Shown: in pieces, positions 41,080 through 49,752 of the stretch
How positions within the stretch are numbered: the first letter of the stretch is position 1
Layout of the letters: each line of letters opens with the position of its first letter
NCBI GenBank assembly: GCA_964398185.1
Contig: CAYNML010000003.1
Span: forward strand, 70,262 to 134,261
DNA length: 64,000 nt
Direction: 5' to 3'
Origin: Fen-1058 sp964398185
Lineage (GTDB): Bacteria; Chloroflexota; Anaerolineae; Fen-1058
Notes under the pieces: generated by a model
Database searches by the model: none
What the model was told of the DNA's origin: nothing
The model's input: only the letters and a program-made list of their open reading frames with translations
Program-made: the position numbers and the translations under genes

Positions 41080-41247
41080 TTATTGGAGCGCGCCGATCAA
41101 GCCGGCCACGGCAATGATCACCACCGCCAGCAGCACGATCCCCATCATGACCAGCGCGATCGGCACCACCCGATCATACAAGACATTGGCTGGCATCCGC
41201 GGGGTCTGCTTGCGCGCAGGCGGCTGCGGCTCTTCCGGTCGGCTCAT
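41080..41247 (-). CDS. 55-residue single-helix membrane peptide
   Basis: A short gene missed by length cut-offs: ATG at 41245-41247, TAA at 41080-41082. The product has a Pro/Arg-rich cytoplasmic start (MSRPEEPQPPARKQTPRMP) and one long hydrophobic helix (VVPIALVMMGIVLLAVVII) near residues 27-45, ending with AGLIGALQ. It is 23 bases upstream of the 7-TM gene on the same strand. Codon usage is like the neighbours, and the frame has no interruptions. No motif is known. Probably a real small membrane protein co-transcribed with the 7-TM gene. Confidence 0.65.
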   Translation of the reverse strand: MSRPEEPQPPARKQTPRMPANVLYDRVVPIALVMMGIVLLAVVIIAVAGLIGALQ

Positions 41248-41302
41248 ATGCACCCTGTGGGTCGTTTCCTTGGCGGCTTACATTGTACGACCGTCAGATT
41301 AT

Positions 41303-41332
41303 TTGTCAAACTTGCGCGGCGTCGCGTATAAT
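41303..41332 (+). promoter_or_regulatory. Candidate promoter for the paired membrane genes
   Basis: TTGTCA (41303-41308), 18 bases, TATAAT (41327-41332), 40 bases upstream of the ATG at 41372. This is the best -35/-10 pair in the window. Confidence 0.72.
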
Positions 41333-41371
41333 CAACCTGAAGCCAAGGCATCACCGTCGAGGGAGGAAGTG

Positions 41372-42034
41372 ATGAGTGAAACGAATTCCTCAAATCGCTT
41401 TGCGGCGTTCCTGGCCATCGGCATCGCCGTCGCCACCGTCGTCGGCGCCGTGCTGGCCGCGCGCGCCTCTGTCTACAACGATGCCGCCAACGACGCCGAT
41501 CAGGCCGGGTTGTCCAGCGCCATCGATCTGGCCCTCACGCAAGCGTCGGTTGAAGCCCAGCGGGCGCAGAACCTGAGCGCCTTTCTGGAATTTGCGCAGC
41601 ACCGCCGCCTGGCCGAACTCATCTCCGCGCAGATGGATCAGATCGATTCCCGCAGCGAGCTGTGGGCCCAGCTCGATCGGGAATCGGCGGCCCAATGGAA
41701 CCAGGCCATCAACAGCCGCTATTTCTTTACCGCCGACTTCTACGACAAGTTCACCAACACCTTCGATCAACAAGCTTTCGTCGATCGGGAGTTGGCCGAA
41801 GCGGCCTCCCTCAAAGACCTCAATCCCGATCCGGAATTCAGCCAGGCCGATCAAGATCGCTCGACCGGCGCGCAGCTCATCGGTCTCATCGCCGTGCTGG
41901 CCGTGGCGCTGCTGTGCTTTGCCGTGGCCAACATTCTGGAGAATCGCCTGCGCTACGTGGTGGCGGGCCTGGGCGTGTTGATCGTCGTCGGCTCGATCGT
42001 CGCTGCGCTGGCGATCGAAAGCGGCGTGGTGTAA
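41372..42034 (+). CDS. Membrane protein, paralogous to the N-terminus of the next gene
   Basis: 220 residues from the ATG at 41372, set by GGGAGGAAG upstream. A membrane helix (about 11-31) is followed by an extracytoplasmic helical part (LTQASVEAQRAQNLSAFLEFAQHRRLAELISAQMDQ...FTADFYDKF...). Two C-terminal helices come last (LIGLIAVLAVALLCFAVANIL and YVVAGLGVLIVVGSIVAALAI). The same layout and similar words (N-terminal helix, repeated Gln/Ala-rich segment, twin helices) are seen in the first ~240 residues of the next protein, so they look like paralogues. It lies 10 bases before that gene. Function is unknown. Confidence 0.78.
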   Translation: MSETNSSNRFAAFLAIGIAVATVVGAVLAARASVYNDAANDADQAGLSSAIDLALTQASVEAQRAQNLSAFLEFAQHRRLAELISAQMDQIDSRSELWAQLDRESAAQWNQAINSRYFFTADFYDKFTNTFDQQAFVDRELAEAASLKDLNPDPEFSQADQDRSTGAQLIGLIAVLAVALLCFAVANILENRLRYVVAGLGVLIVVGSIVAALAIESGVV

Positions 42035-42044
42035 GGAGGCCGCC

Positions 42045-43775
42045 ATGTCAGCCGATGAAACCATCGTCTCGGCGGGTGTTCCCCCAACCGATCGGCCCAC
42101 GCCCGCCCCGGCCGACCGACAACGCGCCGCCGCAGATCGCGCCACCCAGCGCTTCAACGCCATCGCCGTCACCCTCATCGCCCTCGTTACACTGCTGTCC
42201 GCCGTGGCTGCTTTCCTGCAAAACGACGCGGCCAATCGGCAGAGCTCCGCCGCGCGCGATATGCAGCGCTATGCAGCGGCCCAACTGGCCGCCTCCCTGC
42301 AGGTGCAGCAAGCGCAGAACTACGATGCCGCCGTGCAGCACGACTGGCTGAACTATTCCTACGAGCGCTCGCTCCTGCTGGCCACCGGCAGCGCCGTCGA
42401 CGCGGCGCGCGCCGATCACCTGGCCGAATTGATGCGCTTGACGGCGGGCTTCAGTCCCATGCTGCAGGAACCGTACCTGAGCGATCCCATCAACGGCGCG
42501 ATCGATCTGCCGCGCTATTACGCCGATCAGGAATACGATCCCACCTCCTGGCAGCAGCGTCGTGCCGCGGCCGCGCTGCTCAACGATATCTGGAATACCA
42601 AGTCGGCCACCTACATCACCGTGCTGACGCTGTTCGCGGTGGCGCTGTTTCTCTTCGGCATTGCGGCCACCATCGGCGGCAAGCTGCGCGGGGCTTTTGC
42701 GTTCCTCGGCGTGCTGCTTGCTATCGGCGCGACGGCGTGGATGATCAACACCTACCTGCTGCCGATCAAGGTGCGGCCCGAACCGGCCATCCAGGCCCTG
42801 GCGCGCGGGCGGGTCGATCTGACTCGCGCGGAAATTCTACGCGGCTGGCGGCAGCAAGAGGAAGCGCTCACTTACTATCAAAGCGCCATCGAGAAGTTCG
42901 ATGCGGCCTTGCAGATCGATCCGGACTATCCCGCCGCGCTGGGCGAGCGCGCCTCGGCCTATCTGCAAGCCGGCGAGCAGCGCTTGTGGAACCGCGAAGA
43001 TGCCTCACAACTCCTGCAATACAGCATCGACGATTACCGCGCCGCCATCGATCAGGGTGACGATTCGATCAACAACTTGTGGAACCTGGGCTGGGCGTAT
43101 TTCCTGCTGGGCGATCAGCCGTCGTCGCTGGCGTACACCGATCGGGCGATTGAGAAAGCGCCGCAGCAGATCGGCCTGTATCTCAACCGGGCGCTGGCCC
43201 TGCGCGCGCTGGGCCAAGTCGACCAGGCGTTCGCGCAGGTGCAGGACGCCTATCAACGCGCTATCGATCAACCCACCAGCTCCACCAACTTCTACTTCCA
43301 TGCGACGATCTTCGACATCACGCAGCAATTGCGCGCTTTTCCCAACGCCGATCTGGAGAAGCTGTTGAAGGACGTCAAAGAGAAGTACGTCTCGCTGCGC
43401 TATCTGAAAGGCCAACCCGTCGAACCGACCGGCTGCCAGATCACCGCCATCGCTTTCTTTGGCGGCCTCAATGACGACAACGAACTGATCGATCCGGCAG
43501 ATCAATTCACCGCCGGCGTTGAACAAGTCTATATGGGCTTCGATTATGCGGGTCTGCCGACTGATGGTGAGATTCAAGCGCTGGTCTACGTCTTCGACAA
43601 GGAAGATGAAACCCTGACCGTGCAGGAAAAATTGAATCTGGATCCAATCGGCACCGGCTACATCCGCATCACGTCACCCTTCATCAATGCGGGTGGACTG
43701 TCAGCCGGCAGTTACCGTGTGGACATCCACATCAACGGTGAGTATCTCGCCAGCGGGGAGTTTACGGTGGAGTAA
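42045..43775 (+). CDS. Membrane protein with extracytoplasmic TPR region
   Basis: 576 residues. An N-terminal helix (about 46-64, AIAVTLIALVTLLSAVAAF) and two more helices (about 188-207 and 211-235) enclose a region similar to the previous protein. From ~255 a TPR array follows: YQSAIEKFDAALQIDPDYPAALGERASAYLQAGE, IDDYRAAIDQGDDSINNLWNLGWAYFLLGDQPSSLAYTDRAIEKAPQQIGLYLNRALALRALGQVDQAF. The C-terminal ~130 residues form a beta-rich domain (EQVYMGFDYAGLPTDGEIQALVYVFD...GSYRVDIHINGEYLASGEFTVE). It may bind surface partners. A repeat-type hairpin ends the unit. Confidence 0.8.
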   Translation: MSADETIVSAGVPPTDRPTPAPADRQRAAADRATQRFNAIAVTLIALVTLLSAVAAFLQNDAANRQSSAARDMQRYAAAQLAASLQVQQAQNYDAAVQHDWLNYSYERSLLLATGSAVDAARADHLAELMRLTAGFSPMLQEPYLSDPINGAIDLPRYYADQEYDPTSWQQRRAAAALLNDIWNTKSATYITVLTLFAVALFLFGIAATIGGKLRGAFAFLGVLLAIGATAWMINTYLLPIKVRPEPAIQALARGRVDLTRAEILRGWRQQEEALTYYQSAIEKFDAALQIDPDYPAALGERASAYLQAGEQRLWNREDASQLLQYSIDDYRAAIDQGDDSINNLWNLGWAYFLLGDQPSSLAYTDRAIEKAPQQIGLYLNRALALRALGQVDQAFAQVQDAYQRAIDQPTSSTNFYFHATIFDITQQLRAFPNADLEKLLKDVKEKYVSLRYLKGQPVEPTGCQITAIAFFGGLNDDNELIDPADQFTAGVEQVYMGFDYAGLPTDGEIQALVYVFDKEDETLTVQEKLNLDPIGTGYIRITSPFINAGGLSAGSYRVDIHINGEYLASGEFTVE

Positions 43776-43780
43776 AGCAA

Positions 43781-43813
43781 AACTTCCCGGAGGTTTCAAA
43801 CCTTCGGGAGGTT
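43781..43813. terminator. Hairpin between convergent genes
   Basis: AACTTCCCGGAGG (43781-43793) pairs with CCTTCGGGAGGTT (43801-43813), including G-U pairs, around TTTCAAA. It lies between the TPR membrane gene and the end of priA and resembles the dispersed palindromes of this genome more than a classical U-tract terminator. Confidence 0.65.
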
Positions 43814-43816
43814 GGT

Positions 43817-46429
43817 CTACAGCAAATTCAACGGATCGATATCGACCCGCCAGTTCATCCCCAACTTCAGTTCCTTCACAATCGACGCCGGATCAGAATG
43901 CCGGATCACGATCTGCCAGCGATACTCGTCGCGCACTTTGGCGAAGAAGCACGGCGCGGGGCCGATGATCGATCCGCGCGGCGCGCCGCGCTTGGTCAAC
44001 AGCGCGTCGAGTTCATTGGCCACCTGCTCGGCTTCGGCCTTAACCCGATCGGCCTTCGCGTCCCGCGCGAGCAGCCTCGCCAGCCGCGTAAACGGTGGAT
44101 AATTGGTCGCTTGCCGGAAGGCGAGCTCCTTCTTCACGAACGCGGCATAGTCGTGCTGCGAGGCCGTCTCGATCGCATAATGATCCGGCGCATACGTTTG
44201 AATGATCGCGCGTCCGCCCAACAAACCGCGACCGGCGCGCCCCGCCACTTGCGTCAACAATTGGAACGTCCTCTCACTCGCGCGGAAGTCCGGCATGTGC
44301 AAACTCGTATCCGCCGAGATCACGCCGACCAACGTCACCAACGGCAAGTCCAACCCCTTGGCGATCATCTGCGTCCCCACCAGCACGTCGGCTTGATGTT
44401 CGCTGAAGCGCTGCAAGATCAGCTCGTGCGCACCCTTGCTCGTGGTCGTGTCGCGATCCCAGCGCAGCGTGCGCGCGCCGGGGAACATGCTCACCAACTC
44501 GCTCTCGATCTTCTGCGTGCCCGATCCAAAATAGCGGATGCGCGCGCTGCCACACTTCGGGCACACCTTCGGTTGTGGTTCACGGTGATTGCACATGTGG
44601 CAGATCAACGCGGGCGGAGTTTGCACCGGCTCGATCGGTTCGTGGTACGTCAACGGCGAATCGCAGCGCGGGCACTGCACCACCTCGCCGCAATCGCGGC
44701 ACAGCACGAACGTGGCCTGTCCGCGCCGGTTCATGAAGAGGATGGCCTGCTCGCCGCGCGCCAGGACGTCCGTCAACGCTTGCTGCAAGCGACGGCTGAA
44801 CAGATGCACGTTGCCGCTTTTCAACTCCGCGCGCATATCCACGATGTCCACCGGCGGCAGATCGGTGTAACGCGCCGATTCGACCTCAGCGGGATGATAC
44901 GACTTCGCGGCGATGTGGAATTGTTCTTCCTGCGCGTGGATCACCTGCGTGTGCCCCAGCACGCGCCGCGAGAGTGTGAGCAGCTTGTATTCACCGCGCT
45001 GCGCGCGACTCCACGCTTCCAGCGACGGCGTGGCGCTGCCCAGAATCACGGTGGCATTGGCCAGGCGCGCCAGTTCCACCGCCGTCTCGCGCGCGTGATA
45101 CAACGGAAAGCGCACCGGCATATCGTGCAGGCTGCCGGAATCGCTTTGCTTGTAGCTGCCGTCGTGCTCTTCGTCGATGACGATCAGACCCAGTCTGGCG
45201 AACGGCAGAAACAACGCCGAACGCGCGCCCACCACCAGATCGACTTCGCCCAGCTGCACGCGCCGCCACGTGTCGTAACGTTCGTTCAACGACAACTCGC
45301 TGTGCCACACCGCAATACGATCCGGGAAGCGGGCCGCGAAGCGCCGGATGGTCTGCGGGGTCAGCGCAATCTCCGGGACGAGCACGATCGCTTGCTTGCC
45401 CTGGCGCAGCACTTCGGCCACGGCGCGTAGATAGATTTCGGTCTTGCCGCTGCCGGTGATGCCGAATAGCAGAAAGGATGCAGGATGAAGGATGAGGGAT
45501 GAATCCAGGGCAGGCAGAATCTCATTCCACGCGTGAGCCTGATCCTCGGTGAGGACGGGCGGCTCGGCAGGCGCAAAAATTTTATCGGCCAGCGGATCGC
45601 GCAGGACTTCGCGCTGCCTGAACTCGATCAATCCTTTCCCTTCCAGGAATTCCAGATCGGCTGGTGTGCCGCCGGTCTCGGCCAGCAGCCAATCGATTTC
45701 GAGCGCGGTGTGGCGCTCTTGCAGGAAGGCGAGAATCGCTCGGCGGCGCTGCTGCGTCTCGGCGGTGCGGCCGAGGTTGAGCGGCTGAAGATCATCCGGC
45801 TGAAGCCTCGACTCCAATGATGATGCGATCGCCGCCAGCTTGATCCGCTTGCCGCGCGTGCCGGGGGCGGGCAGCACCTGGCGCTGCGCCACCCAGCCCT
45901 GGGCGATGAGACGCCCGATCGGTTTTTGCCAGTCCCGCTGGCCGAAGGCGGCATTGATCTGCCCGGCGCGCAGCGGGCCGCGCGCGCGCAAGAGATCGAT
46001 CAATTCGATCTGCACTTTGGTGAACTTGGGCAGCGGCGCATCGCGCTCGATCAGCGCGTATTCAAGGTCGGAATGCAGCGACTGGCCCGGCGGCGCGAAG
46101 AGGCGCACGCAGTTGCTCAGCGGCTCGACGGTGGTTTCGGCCAGCCACTGCGCCAGTTCCAGCTGCGCGGGGCTGATAACCGGCGCAGAATGCAATAGCG
46201 CGTCCAGGGCTTTGATGCGCGGAAAATCAGGTTTCTGCGTGGTGACGCGCACGACGATGCCGGAGACCAACCGATCGAAATCGCCCTGTGTGCCGAAGGG
46301 GGCCAGCACCAACATGCCCGGCTGCACCAGCGGCCACTCGTCGGGGACGAGGTAGGTGTAAGCGGCGGGCACGCGCCTGGTCAGCGGCACGCGGTGGGGG
46401 AAGACGGCGACTTCGGCGTACTGGGTCAT
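43817..46429 (-). CDS. priA: Primosomal replication-restart helicase PriA
   Basis: 870 residues from the ATG at 46429, which overlaps the previous stop (ATGA). The N-terminal 3'-DNA-binding part (YAEVAVFPHRVPLTRRVPAAYTYLVP...) is present, with the Walker A GITGSGKT, the DEEH box in LIVIDEEHDGSYKQ, and the zinc cluster CRDCGEVVQCPRC...CHMCNHREPQPKVCPKCG. The motif V/VI region LVGTQMIAKGLDLPLVTLVGVISAD follows. PriA reloads the replisome on stalled forks. It is the last gene of the gmk-rhomboid-CNNM-priA unit. All helicase motifs look intact; the length is slightly above the usual ~730-820. Confidence 0.96.
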   Translation of the reverse strand: MTQYAEVAVFPHRVPLTRRVPAAYTYLVPDEWPLVQPGMLVLAPFGTQGDFDRLVSGIVVRVTTQKPDFPRIKALDALLHSAPVISPAQLELAQWLAETTVEPLSNCVRLFAPPGQSLHSDLEYALIERDAPLPKFTKVQIELIDLLRARGPLRAGQINAAFGQRDWQKPIGRLIAQGWVAQRQVLPAPGTRGKRIKLAAIASSLESRLQPDDLQPLNLGRTAETQQRRRAILAFLQERHTALEIDWLLAETGGTPADLEFLEGKGLIEFRQREVLRDPLADKIFAPAEPPVLTEDQAHAWNEILPALDSSLILHPASFLLFGITGSGKTEIYLRAVAEVLRQGKQAIVLVPEIALTPQTIRRFAARFPDRIAVWHSELSLNERYDTWRRVQLGEVDLVVGARSALFLPFARLGLIVIDEEHDGSYKQSDSGSLHDMPVRFPLYHARETAVELARLANATVILGSATPSLEAWSRAQRGEYKLLTLSRRVLGHTQVIHAQEEQFHIAAKSYHPAEVESARYTDLPPVDIVDMRAELKSGNVHLFSRRLQQALTDVLARGEQAILFMNRRGQATFVLCRDCGEVVQCPRCDSPLTYHEPIEPVQTPPALICHMCNHREPQPKVCPKCGSARIRYFGSGTQKIESELVSMFPGARTLRWDRDTTTSKGAHELILQRFSEHQADVLVGTQMIAKGLDLPLVTLVGVISADTSLHMPDFRASERTFQLLTQVAGRAGRGLLGGRAIIQTYAPDHYAIETASQHDYAAFVKKELAFRQATNYPPFTRLARLLARDAKADRVKAEAEQVANELDALLTKRGAPRGSIIGPAPCFFAKVRDEYRWQIVIRHSDPASIVKELKLGMNWRVDIDPLNLL

Positions 46430-47751
46430 GAGCTCACGCGCGACATCACAAGCCACGCGATGCGCTTGCCGTCCATCACGTCGACGCGCAGGCGCAGCGC
46501 TTCGCGATCGTTCACGGGCACGTCCACTTCGTCGCCCACTTTGGGAATGCGATCGAGCTTGCCCATCACGTAGCCCGCCACCGTCTCGTAATTCGGGTCT
46601 TTCAGATCGACCACGAACAGATCGTTGAAGTCGGTGAGCAGCATCAAGCCGTCGAGACGGATGCGCCCGTCGGGCAGTTTCTGCACTTCGGGTTCGTCGG
46701 GACCGAAGACGTCGGCCACTTCACCCACCAGTTCGTCCATGATGTCCTGCAGTGTGACGATGCCGGCCGTGCCGCCGAACTCGTCCAGTAGAATGGCGAT
46801 GTGCTGCTTACGCTGCCGGAAACGCGCCAACAGATCATTTACCCCGATCGTATCGGGCACGGCCAACGGCTCGCGCATCAACTGGCGGAGCGCCGGCTGC
46901 TGATCGGGCGGCAGACGCATGGCGGGCACCAGGTCTTTCACGTGCAGAATACCCACGATGTGATCGAGATCGTTTTCGTACACCGGGTATTTATTGTGCT
47001 GATGCTGCGCGGCGAAGTCGCACACCTCCCCGAGCGGTGTGTCCACGTCCAGCGTGATCATCTCCGTGCGCGGCACCATCATCTGGTGCGCCGTCATCTC
47101 GCCGAAGTCGAAGACCGCGTGGATCATGTCGCTTTCCTGCGCTTCGAGCACGCCGCCTTCTTCACTGGCGTCCACCAGCATCTTCAATTCCTCGACCGAA
47201 TGCAGATGCTCTTTCTCGCCGGCGCGATTGAAGCCCAGCAGGCGCAGCAAAAAGTTGCCGGTGCCGTTCAACGCCCAGATGAATGGCCGGAAGAGATGCT
47301 CCACCCACAGCGTGGGGCGCGCCACCAGCAGCGCGGTGCGCTCGGCCTGCTGCAGCGCGATCGATTTGGGCATCAACTCGCCGACGATGACGTGCAGGCT
47401 GGTGATCAGCACAAAGGCCAGGATGCTGGCCGCCGCGAGGTGCGCGGCCATGCCTGCGATCTGGCCGGGCAGCCAGGCGAATAACGGCTCGATCAGGTGC
47501 GACAGCGCCGGCTCGCCGATCCAGCCCAGGCCCAGGCTGGCCAGCGTGATGCCCAGCTGGGTCGCCGCGATGAAGCGATCGGGATCTTCGATGGCCCGCT
47601 GCACGGCCTGCGCGCCCGTGTCGCCGCGCGCCACCCGCTCGGCGATGCGCGTCTTGCGCACACTGACCAGGCTGAACTCCGCGGCCACAAAGAAGCCGTT
47701 GATCAGCACCAAGATGATGACGAGAACGAGACCAATCCAATCGCTGAGCAT
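46426..47751 (-). CDS. CNNM/HlyC-CorC-type protein with CBS pair
   Basis: 441 residues. An N-terminal DUF21 membrane domain with about four helices (first at 7-28, FVAAEFSLVSVRKTRI after it) includes LGITLASLGLGWIGEPAL. A CBS pair follows at about 215-335 (MVPRTEMITLDVDTPLGEV...VKDLVPAMRLP; LAVPDTIGVNDLLARFRQRKQHIAILLDEFGGTAGIVTLQDIMDELVGEV). The C-terminal CorC_HlyC domain is present (DGRIRLDGLMLLTDFNDLF...DRIPKVGDEVDV). Relatives are magnesium or cobalt efflux-linked proteins. It is 11 bases from the rhomboid gene and overlaps priA. Confidence 0.94.
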   Translation of the reverse strand: MLSDWIGLVLVIILVLINGFFVAAEFSLVSVRKTRIAERVARGDTGAQAVQRAIEDPDRFIAATQLGITLASLGLGWIGEPALSHLIEPLFAWLPGQIAGMAAHLAAASILAFVLITSLHVIVGELMPKSIALQQAERTALLVARPTLWVEHLFRPFIWALNGTGNFLLRLLGFNRAGEKEHLHSVEELKMLVDASEEGGVLEAQESDMIHAVFDFGEMTAHQMMVPRTEMITLDVDTPLGEVCDFAAQHQHNKYPVYENDLDHIVGILHVKDLVPAMRLPPDQQPALRQLMREPLAVPDTIGVNDLLARFRQRKQHIAILLDEFGGTAGIVTLQDIMDELVGEVADVFGPDEPEVQKLPDGRIRLDGLMLLTDFNDLFVVDLKDPNYETVAGYVMGKLDRIPKVGDEVDVPVNDREALRLRVDVMDGKRIAWLVMSRVSS

Positions 47752-47762
47752 AAGCTATTCCG

Positions 47763-48536
47763 TTAGCGATAAAAGCCTGCCAATGGATTGGCGAGGTGCG
47801 GCTGCTGCGCCGCCCAGAACGCGACGCCCATGAGCACCACGACCAGCCCCACGCCGATCCATTCCGTCCGCAGCGAAGTGCGATCGACGACATGGTGCCG
47901 CCCGTCGGATCGCGCCTCGATCTGATAGAACGGGCACAGCAGCCACCCTAAAACGACCCCGCCGATGAAGCCGCCGGCGTGGCCCCAGTTATCGATCGTG
48001 CCGACGCTGAGACCGTAGAAGATGTTGATGGCGATCACGACGACGAGATTGGTCAAGCGTGTGCGGCTCATCTCGCCAAAGACGTCGCGGTTGCGCACGA
48101 AGAAGGCCACCAGGGTGCCGATCAACCCGAAAACGGCGGTGGACGCGCCCGCCGACAGGCCGTAGGTGAAGGCGTAACTGGCGATTGCGCCGGACAAGCC
48201 TGACAGCAGATAGATCACCAGGAAGCGCCACGGCCCGTAGAACATCTCGACTTCTGTACCCACGATGTATAGTGCGTACAGGTTGAGCGCAATGTGCATC
48301 AAGCCGATGTGCAGGAAGTTGGCCGTAAAAAGACGCCAATACTCGCCCGTGGTCACCAACGGCCCGACGTTCGCGCCGAGGTCGATGAGTACGCGCGGAC
48401 TTTCACTGCCGCCGGCCAGCGTCTCGATCACAAACACGACGACGAGGATCGCCATCATCACGTACGTCACCCGCGGACGATAAGTGGGTAAGCGCATGGC
48501 GACACGTTGGGGCGCCGGAGTTGGATATTGATTCAT
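47763..48536 (-). CDS. Rhomboid family intramembrane serine protease
   Basis: 257 residues, about six to seven membrane helices. The catalytic serine is in AGASTAVFGLIG (G-x-S-x-x-x-F-G) and the histidine in NWGHAGGFIGG, both intact. The N-terminal Trp/Arg-containing WRFLVIYLLSG and the HIGLMHIALNLYALYIVG helix (H-x-x-x-N signature) also match. The protease cleaves membrane proteins within the bilayer. The gene overlaps the gmk stop codon (ATGA) and precedes the CNNM gene. Family and catalytic residues are certain; substrates are unknown. Confidence 0.96.
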   Translation of the reverse strand: MNQYPTPAPQRVAMRLPTYRPRVTYVMMAILVVVFVIETLAGGSESPRVLIDLGANVGPLVTTGEYWRLFTANFLHIGLMHIALNLYALYIVGTEVEMFYGPWRFLVIYLLSGLSGAIASYAFTYGLSAGASTAVFGLIGTLVAFFVRNRDVFGEMSRTRLTNLVVVIAINIFYGLSVGTIDNWGHAGGFIGGVVLGWLLCPFYQIEARSDGRHHVVDRTSLRTEWIGVGLVVVLMGVAFWAAQQPHLANPLAGFYR

Positions 48537-49150
48537 AGTTTCACCACGCGCGGGTGCACGCGGCAGTGTTCGGCGCGGATGATGCCGATCACATCCTGCA
48601 CGGCTTCCTCCAACCGATCGTCGTAATTCACCACCACGTAATCAAATTCGGAGATGCGCTGCAACTCTTCACGCGCGGTGGCGATGCGGAGGCGCAGGCT
48701 CTCCGGCGACTCGGTCTTGCGGTTCTGCAAACGCGCCACCAATTCGGCTTCGTTGCGCACCGTAAGAAAAATGAAGATCGCTTCGGGGATCAGGCGCTTC
48801 AGCGTGGCCGCGCCCTGCACGTCAACGCGCAGCACCACGTCCTGCCCCGAGTCCAGCGCTTCGCGGATCGGCTTCTTGGGGATGCCTTTGTAGTCGCCAT
48901 ACACTACAGCGTGCTCCAGCAGCTCGCCTTGCTCCAGCAGCGTGACGAATTCCTCGGTGGTCACAAAGAAGTAATCGACGCCGTCCACTTCGTCGGCGCG
49001 TTTGGGCCGCGTGTTCATCGTGGGCACAAAGCGGAAGGGCAGGCCGCGCTCTTTCAGGCCGCGCAGCACGCTGTCTTTGCCCACGCCCGACGGGCCGGAG
49101 ATGACGACCAGCAAAGCGGCCTGCTGCAAAGGGGGATTGGATTCAGTCAA
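48533..49150 (-). CDS. gmk: Guanylate kinase
   Basis: 205 residues. The P-loop SGPSGVGKDS is near residues 19-28. It is followed by the GMP-binding region RFVPTMNTRPKRADEVDGVDYFFVT (N in place of the more common T in TTRPPR), EHAVVYGDYKGIPKKPI, VVLRVDVQGAATLK and the lid LVARLQNRKTESPESLRLRI. It converts GMP and ATP to GDP. It is first in the gmk-rhomboid-CNNM-priA unit, with an ATGA overlap to the rhomboid gene. The promoter must lie near the repeat at 49172-49244. Confidence 0.95.
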   Translation of the reverse strand: MTESNPPLQQAALLVVISGPSGVGKDSVLRGLKERGLPFRFVPTMNTRPKRADEVDGVDYFFVTTEEFVTLLEQGELLEHAVVYGDYKGIPKKPIREALDSGQDVVLRVDVQGAATLKRLIPEAIFIFLTVRNEAELVARLQNRKTESPESLRLRIATAREELQRISEFDYVVVNYDDRLEEAVQDVIGIIRAEHCRVHPRVVKL

Positions 49151-49164
49151 GATGAGACCTCAGG

Positions 49165-49170
49165 TATAAT
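49165..49170 (+). promoter_or_regulatory. Candidate -10 box for the FmdB-type gene
   Basis: Perfect TATAAT preceded by AGG, directly before the hairpin repeat at 49172. If used, the transcript leader would carry the whole hairpin. No clear -35 is seen. Confidence 0.4.
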
Positions 49171-49171
49171 T

Positions 49172-49244
49172 GTAAAACGTAAAGCGTAAAACGTAATAAA
49201 GAGGCTGCGCTTTACGTTTCACGTTTTACGCATTACTTCATTAC
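49172..49244. repeat. GTAAAACGTAAAGCG inverted word repeat
   Basis: Left arm GTAAAACGTAAAGCGTAAAA (49172 on) and right arm CTTTACGTTTCACGTTTTACG (from 49210, here written in part) are degenerate tandem words in opposite orientation, separated by about 8 bases. It fills the divergent spacer between gmk and the FmdB-type gene. Confidence 0.9.
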
Positions 49245-49256
49245 GGAGTACGAACG

Positions 49257-49676
49257 ATGCCAATCTATGAGTACCGCTGCGCCGACTGTAAGAAGAAAGT
49301 CTCCGTGTTCTTCCGCAGTTTCTCGGTGGTCGATCAAGAGCAGCCGCGCTGCCCCATCTGCCGCGGCACGCGCCTGACCAAGCTGGTCTCCAAAGTGCGC
49401 GTCATTCGTGGCGCGTCGTCCGGCGGCGACGACGGCTTCGACGATGCCATGCTCGACGACCTCGACGAAAACGATCCGCGTTCGCTGGGCCGCATGATGC
49501 GCCGCATGGCCGACGAAACCGGTGAAGACTTAGGCCCCGAATTTGGCGAAGTGGTCAGCCGCCTCGAAAAAGGCGAAGACCCCGAAGCGATCGAAAAATC
49601 CATGCCGGAACTGGCCGAAATGGGCGGCGACGACGGCGGCGGCATGGGCGCGTCCATGCTGGGTGACGATTTGTGA
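49257..49676 (+). CDS. FmdB-type zinc-ribbon protein
   Basis: 139 residues. The N-terminal zinc ribbon MPIYEYRCADC...QPRCPICRGTRL (two C-x-x-C pairs) is the FmdB/CxxC_CxxC_SSSS domain. An acidic tail follows (SGGDDGFDDAMLDDLDENDPRSLG...LEKGEDPEAIEKSMPELAEMGGDDGGGMG), as in Chloroflexota members annotated as FmdB family regulatory proteins. Its role is not known. A short GGAG site precedes the ATG. It converges with tmk, and the spacer between them is entirely hairpin repeat. Confidence 0.9.
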   Translation: MPIYEYRCADCKKKVSVFFRSFSVVDQEQPRCPICRGTRLTKLVSKVRVIRGASSGGDDGFDDAMLDDLDENDPRSLGRMMRRMADETGEDLGPEFGEVVSRLEKGEDPEAIEKSMPELAEMGGDDGGGMGASMLGDDL

Positions 49677-49752
49677 GATAGTGCAATAGTCGGATAGTGC
49701 GATAGTTATTCGCGCCTCATGAACTATCGCACTATCTTACTTACTATCGCAC
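49677..49752. repeat. GATAGTGCGATAGT inverted word repeat
   Basis: Left arm (49677-49707) made of GATAGTGCAATAGTCGGATA-like words, right arm (49722-49752) of ACTATCGCACTATCTTAC words. It starts right after the FmdB-type stop codon and supplies the last 10 codons and the stop of tmk. Confidence 0.92.

Noticed and set aside
49172..49244. Word repeats considered as CRISPR or tandem-repeat arrays
   Set aside because: There are no unique spacers between words, and the second half is inverted relative to the first.
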